A stretch of DNA of 21,435 nucleotides from Shewanellaceae bacterium UBA2521 (GTDB taxonomy: Bacteria; Pseudomonadota; Gammaproteobacteria; Enterobacterales; Shewanellaceae), in assembly GCA_002341165.1 (NCBI GenBank), contig DDNL01000054.1, forward strand, positions 1-21,435, read 5' to 3'. Both the position numbers and the translations under genes were made by a program. Shown here piece after piece: positions 6,873 through 14,935 of the stretch; positions within the stretch are counted from its first letter, which is position 1, and each line of letters begins with the position of its first letter. A model generated the notes under the pieces. The model searched no databases. It saw only the letters and a list, made by a program, of their open reading frames with translations, and was not told the DNA's origin.

Positions 6873-9278
6873 ATGTTTTATAATACATATGCGCCTCACC
6901 CTAAACAAAAAATAGAAATTGATGACTTTGTATTTAAGCTATATCAAAAAAAAGATCACTTTATAGAAGTTAATCGATGGCTAAAGTTACCTTATGCCCA
7001 ATATTGGAGAATGCAAAACTCTACCGATGATTTTCGTCAGGAGTCACTTGAAGCAAATGATCACCAATTTGGATTGATAGGCTATAGAGAAAATAAAATT
7101 ATTTGTTATACCGAGCTTTATGATCCAAGGTTTAACGAAGTTGGATCATATTATGATGTAGAAGACGGTGATTGTGGCATGCATCTTATTATCGCTCCTG
7201 TTGAAATACCTCAATCTGGATTCAGTTTAAATATCATATCAACTATCACTACGCTTATTCTTAAATATTTTAATTTCAAACGCATGGTCGTCGAGCCTGA
7301 TGAAAATAACAAAAAAATACATAATTTAAACCATAAAATAGGAATTTATTACAGCAAAAAAATTCAATTATCTTACAAAACTGCATTATTAGGATTTTGT
7401 AAACTTCAAGACTTTAAAAATAATGAGGTAACAATGAAAAATACTAATTTAAAGAAAGCAAACGAATATGTTCTTTCACAAGATAAAGCAACCTGGGAAT
7501 TAGCAAACCGCCACTTAGTAAGGAAAATCATTTCAGAGCTGAGCCATGAAACTCTCATTAATATAGAGGCTTATAAGGATAATTTGTATCAAGTTGTCGT
7601 GCCATCTGATCATCAAGATATCATTTATCGTTTTAAAGCTAAACCTTATTTATTAGATCATTATCATATAGATGCGCATTCTATTGTTTGTTATAACCAA
7701 GGCCATGAAGAGCCATTGGATGCCATTCAGTTGATTTTGCGCTTAAAAAACATTCTTTGTATTCAAGAAAAAATCTTACCTACTTACCTTGAAGAAATAA
7801 CCAGCACGCTATATAGCAAAGCTTATAAAAGTAGATTGAAGAATATTCCTGTTGCTGAGCTCGCTCAATTAGATTATCAATCAATTGAAGCTGCTATGTC
7901 AGAAGGCCATCCTGTCTTTATTGCAAACAATGGACGCATTGGTTTTGATGCAGGAGATTTTCTTACTTACACTCCAGAAAGTGCAGAAGATCTGCAACTC
8001 GTATGGCTTGCCGTAAGTCGTGATAGAACTGTTTTTGAAACGATTGAGGGACTAACACATGAAGATTTGTTAAAGCAGGAGCTTGGTGACGCACAATATC
8101 ACGAGTTTCAACAAACTATCCGCTTAAAAAATAAAGAGCCAGAAGACTATTATTTTGTACCTGTACACCCTTGGCAATGGAAAGAAAAAATTACTCGATT
8201 ATTTACAGCAGATATTGTAAACGACCATGTTATTTACCTTGGTTTAAGTCAAGATACATATCAAGCTCAGCAATCTATTCGTACTTTTTTTAATTTAGAT
8301 CAGCAGCACAAATGTTATGTAAAAACAGCCTTATCTATTTTAAATATGGGGTTTATGCGCGGATTACCACCGCATTATATGGAACGAACACCAGATATTA
8401 ATACTGTTGTTGCCGATTTAGTCGATCATGATCCTTTTTTCGATAAGTACTCATTTTTTGTTTTAAAAGAAATTGCAGCAATAGGTTATCATCACTTCTA
8501 TTACAAAGAGGCCATAACATATAAGTCACCTTACAATAAGATGTTATCTGCTTTATGGCGTGAAAGCCCTTTTAATTTATGTAGAAATGGCAAAGCTATC
8601 ATTGAACCACAACAAAAGTTAGTCACTCTTGCAGCGCTTTTGCATCAAGATACAACAGGTAAAAGTTTAATCTCAGCTTTTATTGAGGATTCAAAACTCA
8701 ATGCTACAGCTTGGGTAAATCAATTTATATCTTTGTATTTACAACCTATATTACATGCATTTTATAAGCACGATTTAATCTTCATGCCTCATGGAGAGAA
8801 CATCATTATGGTGATGGAAGAAAGTGTTCCTGTTAAAATGCTTATGAAAGATATCGGTGAAGAGGTTGCCTTCTTAAATACGGATAAAGTTTTAACGGGA
8901 CATTTATCAGAAATAAAATTTGATGTGGAGAATGATATTAAAATAAATCACATCTTTTTGGATATCTTTGATTGTATTTTCCGCTTTATCGTGCCTTTGC
9001 TTGAGCAAGATACCGATGTGTCTGAATTAGATTTTTGGACGATGATTATTCAACAAGTTCAGGATTATCAAGCACAGTTTCCTGAATTAAAAGATAAATT
9101 TGAACAATATGACTTATTTATGCCTGACTTTCATCGTGTTTGTTTAAATGCTATTCAAATTAACGACAATCAGCAAATGATAGATTTAGAAGATCCTGAA
9201 AAAAATCTTAAATTCTCAGGCCGCATCTCTAATCCTTTATATATAATTCGCAATATACTTTTGCAGAAAAGTGAGTAA
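6873..9278 (+). CDS. dfoC: Bifunctional acyltransferase-NIS siderophore synthetase (DfoC/BibC-like)
   Basis: This 801-aa protein has two domains. Residues 1-185 form a GNAT acyltransferase of the siderophore type (YDVEDGDCGMHLIIAP, then RMVVEPDENN), which would acylate the N-hydroxylated amine. Residues 188-801 form an IucA/IucC-type NIS synthetase with GHP at 346, VPVHPWQW with His432, QSIRT, KTALSILNMGFMRGLP and PHGEN (His640, Asn643). The synthetase activates a carboxylate with ATP and couples it to an amine. The order acyltransferase then synthetase is that of BibC (bisucaberin) and DfoC (desferrioxamine E), which oligomerise and cyclise N-hydroxy-N-succinyl diamines. AAAAGGAAAA precedes the ATG. 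At the domain junction an in-frame ATG (7434) has a strong GAGGT site 4 nt upstream, next to out-of-frame TAATGA. The symbol marks architecture; the exact product is unproven. Confidence 0.88.
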   Translation: MFYNTYAPHPKQKIEIDDFVFKLYQKKDHFIEVNRWLKLPYAQYWRMQNSTDDFRQESLEANDHQFGLIGYRENKIICYTELYDPRFNEVGSYYDVEDGDCGMHLIIAPVEIPQSGFSLNIISTITTLILKYFNFKRMVVEPDENNKKIHNLNHKIGIYYSKKIQLSYKTALLGFCKLQDFKNNEVTMKNTNLKKANEYVLSQDKATWELANRHLVRKIISELSHETLINIEAYKDNLYQVVVPSDHQDIIYRFKAKPYLLDHYHIDAHSIVCYNQGHEEPLDAIQLILRLKNILCIQEKILPTYLEEITSTLYSKAYKSRLKNIPVAELAQLDYQSIEAAMSEGHPVFIANNGRIGFDAGDFLTYTPESAEDLQLVWLAVSRDRTVFETIEGLTHEDLLKQELGDAQYHEFQQTIRLKNKEPEDYYFVPVHPWQWKEKITRLFTADIVNDHVIYLGLSQDTYQAQQSIRTFFNLDQQHKCYVKTALSILNMGFMRGLPPHYMERTPDINTVVADLVDHDPFFDKYSFFVLKEIAAIGYHHFYYKEAITYKSPYNKMLSALWRESPFNLCRNGKAIIEPQQKLVTLAALLHQDTTGKSLISAFIEDSKLNATAWVNQFISLYLQPILHAFYKHDLIFMPHGENIIMVMEESVPVKMLMKDIGEEVAFLNTDKVLTGHLSEIKFDVENDIKINHIFLDIFDCIFRFIVPLLEQDTDVSELDFWTMIIQQVQDYQAQFPELKDKFEQYDLFMPDFHRVCLNAIQINDNQQMIDLEDPEKNLKFSGRISNPLYIIRNILLQKSE

Positions 9279-9297
9279 CTACTCATTTCATATCATG

Positions 9298-9334
9298 CTG
9301 GGGATTTCTATATCCCCAGATTCTAGTGTCTTGT
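9298..9334 (+). terminator. Probable terminator after the synthetase gene
   Basis: CTGGGGAT (9298-9305) pairs perfectly with ATCCCCAG (9312-9319) around a 6-nt loop. It starts 20 nt after the synthetase stop and is followed by a T-rich but interrupted tail. The stem is the most GC-rich hairpin of the spacer. The imperfect T tract lowers confidence. Confidence 0.55.
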
Positions 9335-9404
9335 TCTCTCACTCTTATATTGATTCTTATTATATAAATTATTTATTTTAATATTTAGCTAAAAATAATT
9401 TGTG

Positions 9405-9428
9405 TATGAGAATAAATTTCTTCTCATA
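9405..9428. repeat. 8-bp inverted repeat between terminator and receptor promoter
   Basis: TATGAGAA (9405-9412) and TTCTCATA (9421-9428) are perfect complements with an 8-nt loop. The following sequence is T-rich (TTATATTTTA) but has no uninterrupted T run. It could be a secondary terminator for the synthetase transcript or an operator. Confidence 0.3.
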
Positions 9429-9539
9429 TTATATTTTAAAACTTAAAAAGTAACAAAAAGATTAAAAGTTTGTATTGGTATTAACAATTTAAGCTTTAAA
9501 TTTATTTTCTATGGTTTTTTTTATTTTTTGTTGGCTTTT

Positions 9540-9560
9540 TGATAATGATAAGCGGTATCA
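9540..9560 (+). promoter_or_regulatory. Tandem overlapping Fur boxes upstream of the uptake operon
   Basis: Two 7-1-7 Fur boxes overlap with a 6-nt offset: TGATAAT-G-ATAAGCG (9540-9554) and TGATAAG-C-GGTATCA (9546-9560), each matching 11 of 14 arm positions. Equivalently, hexamers GATAAT and GATAAG are followed by an inverted ATC-type repeat. This overlapping arrangement is classic for strongly iron-repressed promoters. It lies 75-95 nt upstream of the receptor start. I did not find an unambiguous -35/-10 pair, so the exact promoter is not called. Confidence 0.65.
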
Positions 9561-9634
9561 TTTTCACAATATTTATCATGTGTTACTTTACATAAACACA
9601 GGTAAGTGTAAAAAAATAAAAAAAGGAATATTAT

Positions 9635-11812
9635 ATGTCTTTCTCTATACGTCAATTTGTTCAACAGCATATCAAGTTAAGTTTACCCGTTTTATGCTGC
9701 TTACCTATGTTAAATCCTGTATATGCTCAATCTTTAGAGGCCACCCACATTAAAACGCAAAAAAGTGATTCGGGCGTACCCCCTTCAAAAACGGCTACAG
9801 GCTTACGCTTAGAGCATATGGAAAATCCACAAATAGCTACTGTCATCACCCGAAAAGAAATTGAGGGACAGAACACAAGCACCGTGGCTGAGGCTTTAGA
9901 TGGATTTGCTGGTCTAAGCACTATGGAGCGTGACGGTAATAGTTTTTGGCTTGGATCTCGTGGCGTATCAGCAAAAATGATCTTTATCGATGGTATGCCA
10001 ACTTATACAGCAAAGGGTGGTGGATTTAATGATGGCAAGTTAACCATGGATTCCGCTCTAATTGAGCAGGTTGAAGTGGTAAAGGGTGGCAATGCCATGT
10101 TAAGAGGTGTTTCTAATGATACTGCAACGGTCAATATTCAAAGAAAAAAACCGACTGCTGAATTTCAAAGCTCAGTCACAGCAGGCGTGGGTTCTTGGCA
10201 TAAGAAAAGTCTTGTTCTCGATGTATCTGGGTCTTTAACGGACAATAAGTCTGTGCGTGGTCGCTTCATCCACTCTTTAAGTGGTAAACAATCAGAACAA
10301 GATCGATATAAAGAAAAACGTGGTTTGCTCTATGGTGTAATAGAAGCCGATATCACCTCGAAGACGTTATTGACAACAGGAGTCGATTATTTTTATTTTT
10401 CCCCAAAAGGCAATATGGTTGGAGGCGGACTGCCGCTCTACTACGACGATAAAACACTGACAGACTTTGACCGCTCTGTATCTATAGCGCCGAGTTGGAC
10501 GAAAAATGAAATCAAAACATGGAATGCGTTTGCCAATTTAGAGCATACACTTAACACCAACTGGTCTCTCAGCCTTTCTTATGCCTACCATAAAAGTGAT
10601 TTAGACTTTCCTTATATATGGCCTAAGTTTGGTTTAAAAAAAGGCACATATGCTCTACCTTCTGGAACGCTAAACCAAACGAAGAAAGTACGAGAAGCAC
10701 ATACAGTTAAAACTGAAATCGAAGGACATTTTAACGCTTTTGGGCAAGATCAACAGGTTGTACTAGGTTTACAGTATCACCAAATGAAAGACGACAATAT
10801 CACGGTAAGAGGTCGAGAAGCGACCACAGGTAACATTCATCATTGGGACAATTATAACGTATCTCTAGGTGATTTCACGCAGTCCTCTTGGGATTTCCCC
10901 GAGCCGATTTGGAGTGATGATATCGCTTATACAGACTATACCTATAACAAAGAATGGGGCGCGTATATCTCTTCACAAATTCGTTTTACGGAAGCTCTCT
11001 CGCTGATCTCTGGTGTGCGCTTTAACCGTTGGTCGCAAGATGCTGCTTATATTAACCCACAAAAACCTGAAAACAACAGTGTTAAAGACATAACCGAAAA
11101 ATTCAAGCCCACGTACTATGTGGGTGCAACTTATCGATTGTTTGAACCGCTTGCATTATACGGCAGTTACAACACAACCTTTATGCCTCATGACAAGCGA
11201 GATATTAATCGCAAGCTCCTTGAGCCCGAGGAAGCACAAAACTTTGAAGCAGGTTTGAAGCTTAGCCTCTTGCAACAAAAATTCGATGTTAGCTTAGGTT
11301 TCTTTCAAACAAAAAGAGATAACTTTGCGGTTGAAGCGGGTGAGGATTCAGATAAAAAAACCTATTACAAAGGTGTTGAAGGCGCTACAGTTCGAGGTTA
11401 TGAACTTGAAGCACGTGGTCAGTTAACTGATGCTTGGTTTGCACGACTCAGTGCGACAACCTTTACCCATAAAGATAGAGACGGCGAGCACTTACAGCCT
11501 GAATTTCCTAGGCAAAGTGCATCTTTATACACCGAATATGACTTTTCCGGGAGTGTGCCTGGTGTCCAAGCGGGTTTTGGCGTAAAGTGGCATGGCAAAA
11601 TATCGCATAAATATAGTACAGAGCCTGAATATAAACAAGGATCTTATACTTTGGTCAACTTGATGACGCGTTATCACATCAACGAGCATTTCATGCTACA
11701 GGCTAACGTCAACAACCTTTTGGATAAAGAATATAAAAGCGCCTTACTCTTTGCACGCTATATGCCGGGTAAAGGACGTGAATATGGTCTAACGGCAACA
11801 TATACTTTTTAA
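9635..11812 (+). CDS. TonB-dependent ferric-siderophore outer-membrane receptor
   Basis: A 725-aa receptor that would import the ferric siderophore across the outer membrane using TonB energy. A Sec signal peptide ends at VYA (residue 31). The plug follows directly (IATVITRKEIEGQNTSTVAEALDG, then SRGVSAKMIFIDGMP and IEQVEVVKGG), and ATHIKTQ just after the signal may be the TonB box. There is no N-terminal signalling domain as in FecA or FpvA, so no sigma/anti-sigma cascade is expected. The barrel ends YGLTATYTF with the terminal Phe needed for BAM assembly. The plug end reads RGVSNDTATVNIQRKKP where most relatives have a Gly-Gly-x-Ile-Asn stretch. AAAGGAA lies 7-8 nt before the ATG. It opens a five-gene operon, which suggests that it handles a hydroxamate; exact ligand unknown. 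Confidence 0.9.
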   Translation: MSFSIRQFVQQHIKLSLPVLCCLPMLNPVYAQSLEATHIKTQKSDSGVPPSKTATGLRLEHMENPQIATVITRKEIEGQNTSTVAEALDGFAGLSTMERDGNSFWLGSRGVSAKMIFIDGMPTYTAKGGGFNDGKLTMDSALIEQVEVVKGGNAMLRGVSNDTATVNIQRKKPTAEFQSSVTAGVGSWHKKSLVLDVSGSLTDNKSVRGRFIHSLSGKQSEQDRYKEKRGLLYGVIEADITSKTLLTTGVDYFYFSPKGNMVGGGLPLYYDDKTLTDFDRSVSIAPSWTKNEIKTWNAFANLEHTLNTNWSLSLSYAYHKSDLDFPYIWPKFGLKKGTYALPSGTLNQTKKVREAHTVKTEIEGHFNAFGQDQQVVLGLQYHQMKDDNITVRGREATTGNIHHWDNYNVSLGDFTQSSWDFPEPIWSDDIAYTDYTYNKEWGAYISSQIRFTEALSLISGVRFNRWSQDAAYINPQKPENNSVKDITEKFKPTYYVGATYRLFEPLALYGSYNTTFMPHDKRDINRKLLEPEEAQNFEAGLKLSLLQQKFDVSLGFFQTKRDNFAVEAGEDSDKKTYYKGVEGATVRGYELEARGQLTDAWFARLSATTFTHKDRDGEHLQPEFPRQSASLYTEYDFSGSVPGVQAGFGVKWHGKISHKYSTEPEYKQGSYTLVNLMTRYHINEHFMLQANVNNLLDKEYKSALLFARYMPGKGREYGLTATYTF

Positions 11813-11816
11813 TCTT

Positions 11817-12854
11817 ATGAATTTATATCATCCGTTTATAAACCTCGTCTCCATGAGAGGTTTTTTCGTATTGTGTACGGTCTGTTATGCTATGGGTGTT
11901 TTGGCTCAAGATGAACGAAAATCACCCACTCAGACCTTTGATCATTTTCCTATAACCATTGAAACAGCACATGGCATCACACGCATAGCGCAACAGCCTC
12001 AAAGGGTCATCACCTTAGGTACGGCTGCACAAGATTGGTGTGTTCTATTAGGCGTGATACCTGTTGCAATTGAAGCTGAGTATTGGGGTGGAGATAAAGA
12101 AGGTTACACGCCTTGGTTCAGAGACAAACTGCAAACATTAGGCGCGCAGTTGCCGCCTGTTTTAAGCAGTTATCCAGAATTAAACATAGAAAAAGTCATC
12201 GCTTTAAAACCTGATTTAGTTTTAGCACCCTATTCAGGTATGAGCGCTGAAACCTATAAACAGCTCAGTACATTTGTTCCTGTGATCAGTTATCCAAAAA
12301 CGCCTTGGTTGATCTCGGCAAAAGAGCAAGCCCTTTTAATCGGTAAGGCATTAGGGCGTAGTAAAGATGCTCAAGCTCTCGTTAAACAGCAAGATCAATT
12401 TTACCAAAAACTAAAACAAAATTATCCACATTACCAAGGTCTGAAGATGGCCTATGTACATGCTTCTTACCGCTCAGGTCAATTAAACGCTTATGCTCAA
12501 CAAGATCCACGGATGTCTATTTTTTTAAAGCTCGGTTTTCAGCAGCTTCCTCAACTCGTTAAGATGGAACAAAAAAATAAACAGTTTTTTATTCCTGTGG
12601 GTTTAGAGTCCGCCAATATTCTGGATGAAGCCGATCTCATCATCAGCTGGTTTTCTAGTGAAGCAGCCAAACAACAGATGATGCATATCCCATTAATTCA
12701 GCGGATCCCTGCTGTGCGCAGCCATCATTTTCTGGCTTTGACTGACCGTCAAATAATCACAGCTTTGTCCAGTGAGAACCCTTTGAGTTTAGCTTGGTCT
12801 GTGCCTCGTTTTATGCAGAAATTACAACGAGCAGCCTTAGGGCAAGGAGAATAA
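11817..12854 (+). CDS. Periplasmic ferric-siderophore binding protein (FecB/FhuD-like)
   Basis: A 345-aa class III substrate-binding protein. After the signal sequence come the typical strand PQRVITLGTAAQDWCVLLGV and the helix-flanked PELNIEKVIALKPDLVLAP, both standard in the FecB/FhuD/BtuF fold. The protein ends with SLAWSVPRFMQKL. It should receive the ferric siderophore from the receptor and deliver it to the two permeases encoded next. The ATG at 11817 lies 4 nt after the receptor stop with no clear ribosome-binding site, suggesting translational coupling; an internal ATG at 11856 (MRGFFVLC) gives a more ordinary signal peptide cleaved after VLA. There is no lipobox, so a soluble protein is expected. 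Substrate specificity cannot be read from the sequence. Confidence 0.88.
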   Translation: MNLYHPFINLVSMRGFFVLCTVCYAMGVLAQDERKSPTQTFDHFPITIETAHGITRIAQQPQRVITLGTAAQDWCVLLGVIPVAIEAEYWGGDKEGYTPWFRDKLQTLGAQLPPVLSSYPELNIEKVIALKPDLVLAPYSGMSAETYKQLSTFVPVISYPKTPWLISAKEQALLIGKALGRSKDAQALVKQQDQFYQKLKQNYPHYQGLKMAYVHASYRSGQLNAYAQQDPRMSIFLKLGFQQLPQLVKMEQKNKQFFIPVGLESANILDEADLIISWFSSEAAKQQMMHIPLIQRIPAVRSHHFLALTDRQIITALSSENPLSLAWSVPRFMQKLQRAALGQGE

Positions 12855-13892
12855 ATGTTCGCTTTGACGTCTCAAGTATTACAACAACCTATCGGCGTTC
12901 AATCTAAGCTTCAGCGTTGGCATAAAATGCTCATTTTAGTCGTCGTATGTGGCTTTATGATGTTACTCGGTTTGCTGGTAGGTGCCAAAATTTATTCGCT
13001 AAGCGCCTTATCGTCTGTCTTTTCTGCTGATACCTTAAATCATGATGTATTGGTGATTCAATCGAGATTTCCTCGTACCTTTTTAGCTTTGCTCACAGGA
13101 GCAGCATTTGCTGTTTCCGGGTGCTTAACTCAAGCATTAACTCGTAATCCGTTAGCTGACTCTGGACTTTTGGGAATTCATTCAGGTGCATCTGCTTCTA
13201 TTGTTCTCTGTCATCTTTTACCTTGGAGTTTCGATATCCCTCTTTTTTGGCAAGCTTTACCAGGTGCATGCCTTTGCAGCTTTATTATTTACATGTTAGC
13301 TAAAAATATCATGATCTCTACATTAAGATTAATACTCGCTGGAGCCACCTTGAGCATTATCTTAAACGCATCTGTTCAAACTTGTATGATGCTTAATCCT
13401 GCTTTGTTTTTTCAGCTAAGACATTGGAATGTTGGATCATTAGCAGGTTTAGGCTGGACGCATGTATGGGATTGTGTGCCTTATATCACTATAGGTCTCG
13501 TCTTATCCATGATGATTGCCCCTTTGCTCAACATTTTAGTTTTGGATCAGTCCAATGCACAGTCTTTAGGTGTCAATGTACAGCGTACATCACAATGGGC
13601 ATGGTTCTGTGCAACAATCTTAGCAGCTGCTGCAACCGCAACCGTAGGTTCGATTGCTTTTCTAGGTCTGATTGCGTCACATATCGCACAAATCCTATTT
13701 CAACAAAATTATAGATGGTGTATTCCAGCAGCAGCTTTGATTGGAAGCACCCTAGTCTTATGTGCTGATATGCTCGCACGTAGCTTAATGCCGCCTGCCG
13801 AAATCTCTACCGGCACGATTGTAGCTTTTCTCGGCGCGCCTTGCCTGTGTATGTTACTCACAAGAATGCATAAAAAAAGAGGTGCTGCATGA
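12855..13892 (+). CDS. FecCD-family ABC transporter permease (first)
   Basis: A 345-aa inner-membrane permease of the iron-siderophore/cobalamin (FecCD, BtuC-like) family. The family signature is clear: RFPRTFLALLTGAAFAVSG followed by QALTRNPLADSGLLGIHSGA. The remaining sequence alternates hydrophobic segments, consistent with about ten transmembrane helices, and the AWFCATILAAAATATVGSIAFLGLIASH region contains the ATPase-coupling loop with conserved GxIxFxGLI. It begins directly after the binding-protein stop (TAAATG) with an AAGGAGAAT site and overlaps the next permease by four bases. It would pair with that permease to form a heterodimeric channel. Two separate half-permeases, as in FecC/FecD, differ from the fused FhuB arrangement. 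Confidence 0.92.
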   Translation: MFALTSQVLQQPIGVQSKLQRWHKMLILVVVCGFMMLLGLLVGAKIYSLSALSSVFSADTLNHDVLVIQSRFPRTFLALLTGAAFAVSGCLTQALTRNPLADSGLLGIHSGASASIVLCHLLPWSFDIPLFWQALPGACLCSFIIYMLAKNIMISTLRLILAGATLSIILNASVQTCMMLNPALFFQLRHWNVGSLAGLGWTHVWDCVPYITIGLVLSMMIAPLLNILVLDQSNAQSLGVNVQRTSQWAWFCATILAAAATATVGSIAFLGLIASHIAQILFQQNYRWCIPAAALIGSTLVLCADMLARSLMPPAEISTGTIVAFLGAPCLCMLLTRMHKKRGAA

Positions 13893-14923
13893 GTTTTCAG
13901 TATAAAAAAACTTGGTCTTTCTCGATTTTCACGCTGAGCACACCTTCACCTCAAGCCTTTAAAACCATCTGTTTGGGCTTTATGGTGCTCTGCACCTGCT
14001 TTATATTAAGCCTAACTCTAGGCCACTATGGTTTGTCTTTTGAACGTTTGATGATGGCATTTACAAATCAAGGTACACCTTTTGAACAATGGGTTTTATG
14101 GTCTTCTCGCTTGCCCAGAGCACTCACGGCTATCGGTGTTGGCGCTGCTTTAGGGCTTTCTGGTGCAGTGTTTCAAACTATAACTAAAAATCCTTTAGGT
14201 AGTCCTGATTTAATCGGTATCAATGCGAGTGCCAGTGCAGGTGCGCTGTTATGGCTTTCTTTTATGTCAGAGCAAGAGGCTTGGATAGGTGCATGTTTAG
14301 GTACGCTGACTCTGATCATCTTTTTAGGATTTCAGATGCGTCACACCTCTTATACTTCACATCATCTCATTGTATTAGGGATTGTGGTGAATGCTTTTTG
14401 CGTTGCCTTAGTGCAGTTCATGTTATCTTTAGTAAGAAGAGAAGAAGCACTGCAACTCTTAAGCTACTTAAATGGCAGTTTAGCTTACAAGGATTGGTCT
14501 GATGTTGCCCTTATCATGAGTCTTTTAGTCTTAGTCTTACCTTGTTTTTTCGCCCTATCGAAAAGAGTCAGCTTGATTTCGCATGATATCGAAACCGTAC
14601 AAGCACTCGGAGTGTCTGTCCGAAAAACCTATGGCCTTTTATTTTTTTTAGCGACATTGCTGGCCATTGTCAGTGTTTTAATTGTGGGTCCTGTAAGCTT
14701 TATCGCCTTAATTGCCCCTCATCTTGCTCGTTTTGGCAGCAGTCAAACTGCCTTGATGCGATCTGCGGTATTAGGAGCTTTATTACTCCTGATGGCTGAT
14801 ACATTATCGTTAGTCATCCCAAGTCCTCAACGCATTCCAATAGGAATTTTGACCGCTTTATTAGGTGGACTTTATTTATTTTTGTTGTTGTTAAAACAAC
14901 GCAACGCAACACACCAAAATTAA
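13889..14923 (+). CDS. FecCD-family ABC transporter permease (second)
   Basis: A 344-aa permease homologous to the preceding one. SSRLPRALTAIGVGAALGLSG and QTITKNPLGSPDLIGINASA form the family signature; VLIVGPVSFIALIAPHLAR is the coupling region that contacts the ATPase, and IPIGILTALLGGLYLFLLL is the typical C-terminus. Its start overlaps the stop of the first permease (ATGA), with a GGTG ribosome-binding sequence just upstream, so the two are translationally coupled and probably made in equal amounts. It ends 12 nt before the ATPase gene. Function as half of the inner-membrane ferric-siderophore channel is secure at family level. Confidence 0.92.
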   Translation: MSFQYKKTWSFSIFTLSTPSPQAFKTICLGFMVLCTCFILSLTLGHYGLSFERLMMAFTNQGTPFEQWVLWSSRLPRALTAIGVGAALGLSGAVFQTITKNPLGSPDLIGINASASAGALLWLSFMSEQEAWIGACLGTLTLIIFLGFQMRHTSYTSHHLIVLGIVVNAFCVALVQFMLSLVRREEALQLLSYLNGSLAYKDWSDVALIMSLLVLVLPCFFALSKRVSLISHDIETVQALGVSVRKTYGLLFFLATLLAIVSVLIVGPVSFIALIAPHLARFGSSQTALMRSAVLGALLLLMADTLSLVIPSPQRIPIGILTALLGGLYLFLLLLKQRNATHQN

Positions 14924-14935
14924 AGAGATAAAAAT

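Noticed and set aside
6608..6883. 91-aa ORF before the synthetase gene
   Set aside because: No ribosome-binding site, composition of translated AT-rich DNA (many Phe, Ile, Lys, Asn), no recognisable family, and it runs into the synthetase start.
9511..9753. 80-aa ORF over the receptor promoter
   Set aside because: It covers the Fur boxes and runs out of frame into the receptor signal peptide; clearly a chance frame.
9635..11812. FecA/FpvA-type signalling receptor with sigma-factor cascade
   Set aside because: The plug begins right after the signal peptide with no N-terminal signalling domain, and no FecI/FecR genes are present in the window.
11817..12854. Binding protein as a lipoprotein
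   Set aside because: Cysteines occur in the hydrophobic part of the signal (FVLC, CTVC) but neither fits a lipobox; VLA-Q is a normal signal peptidase I site.
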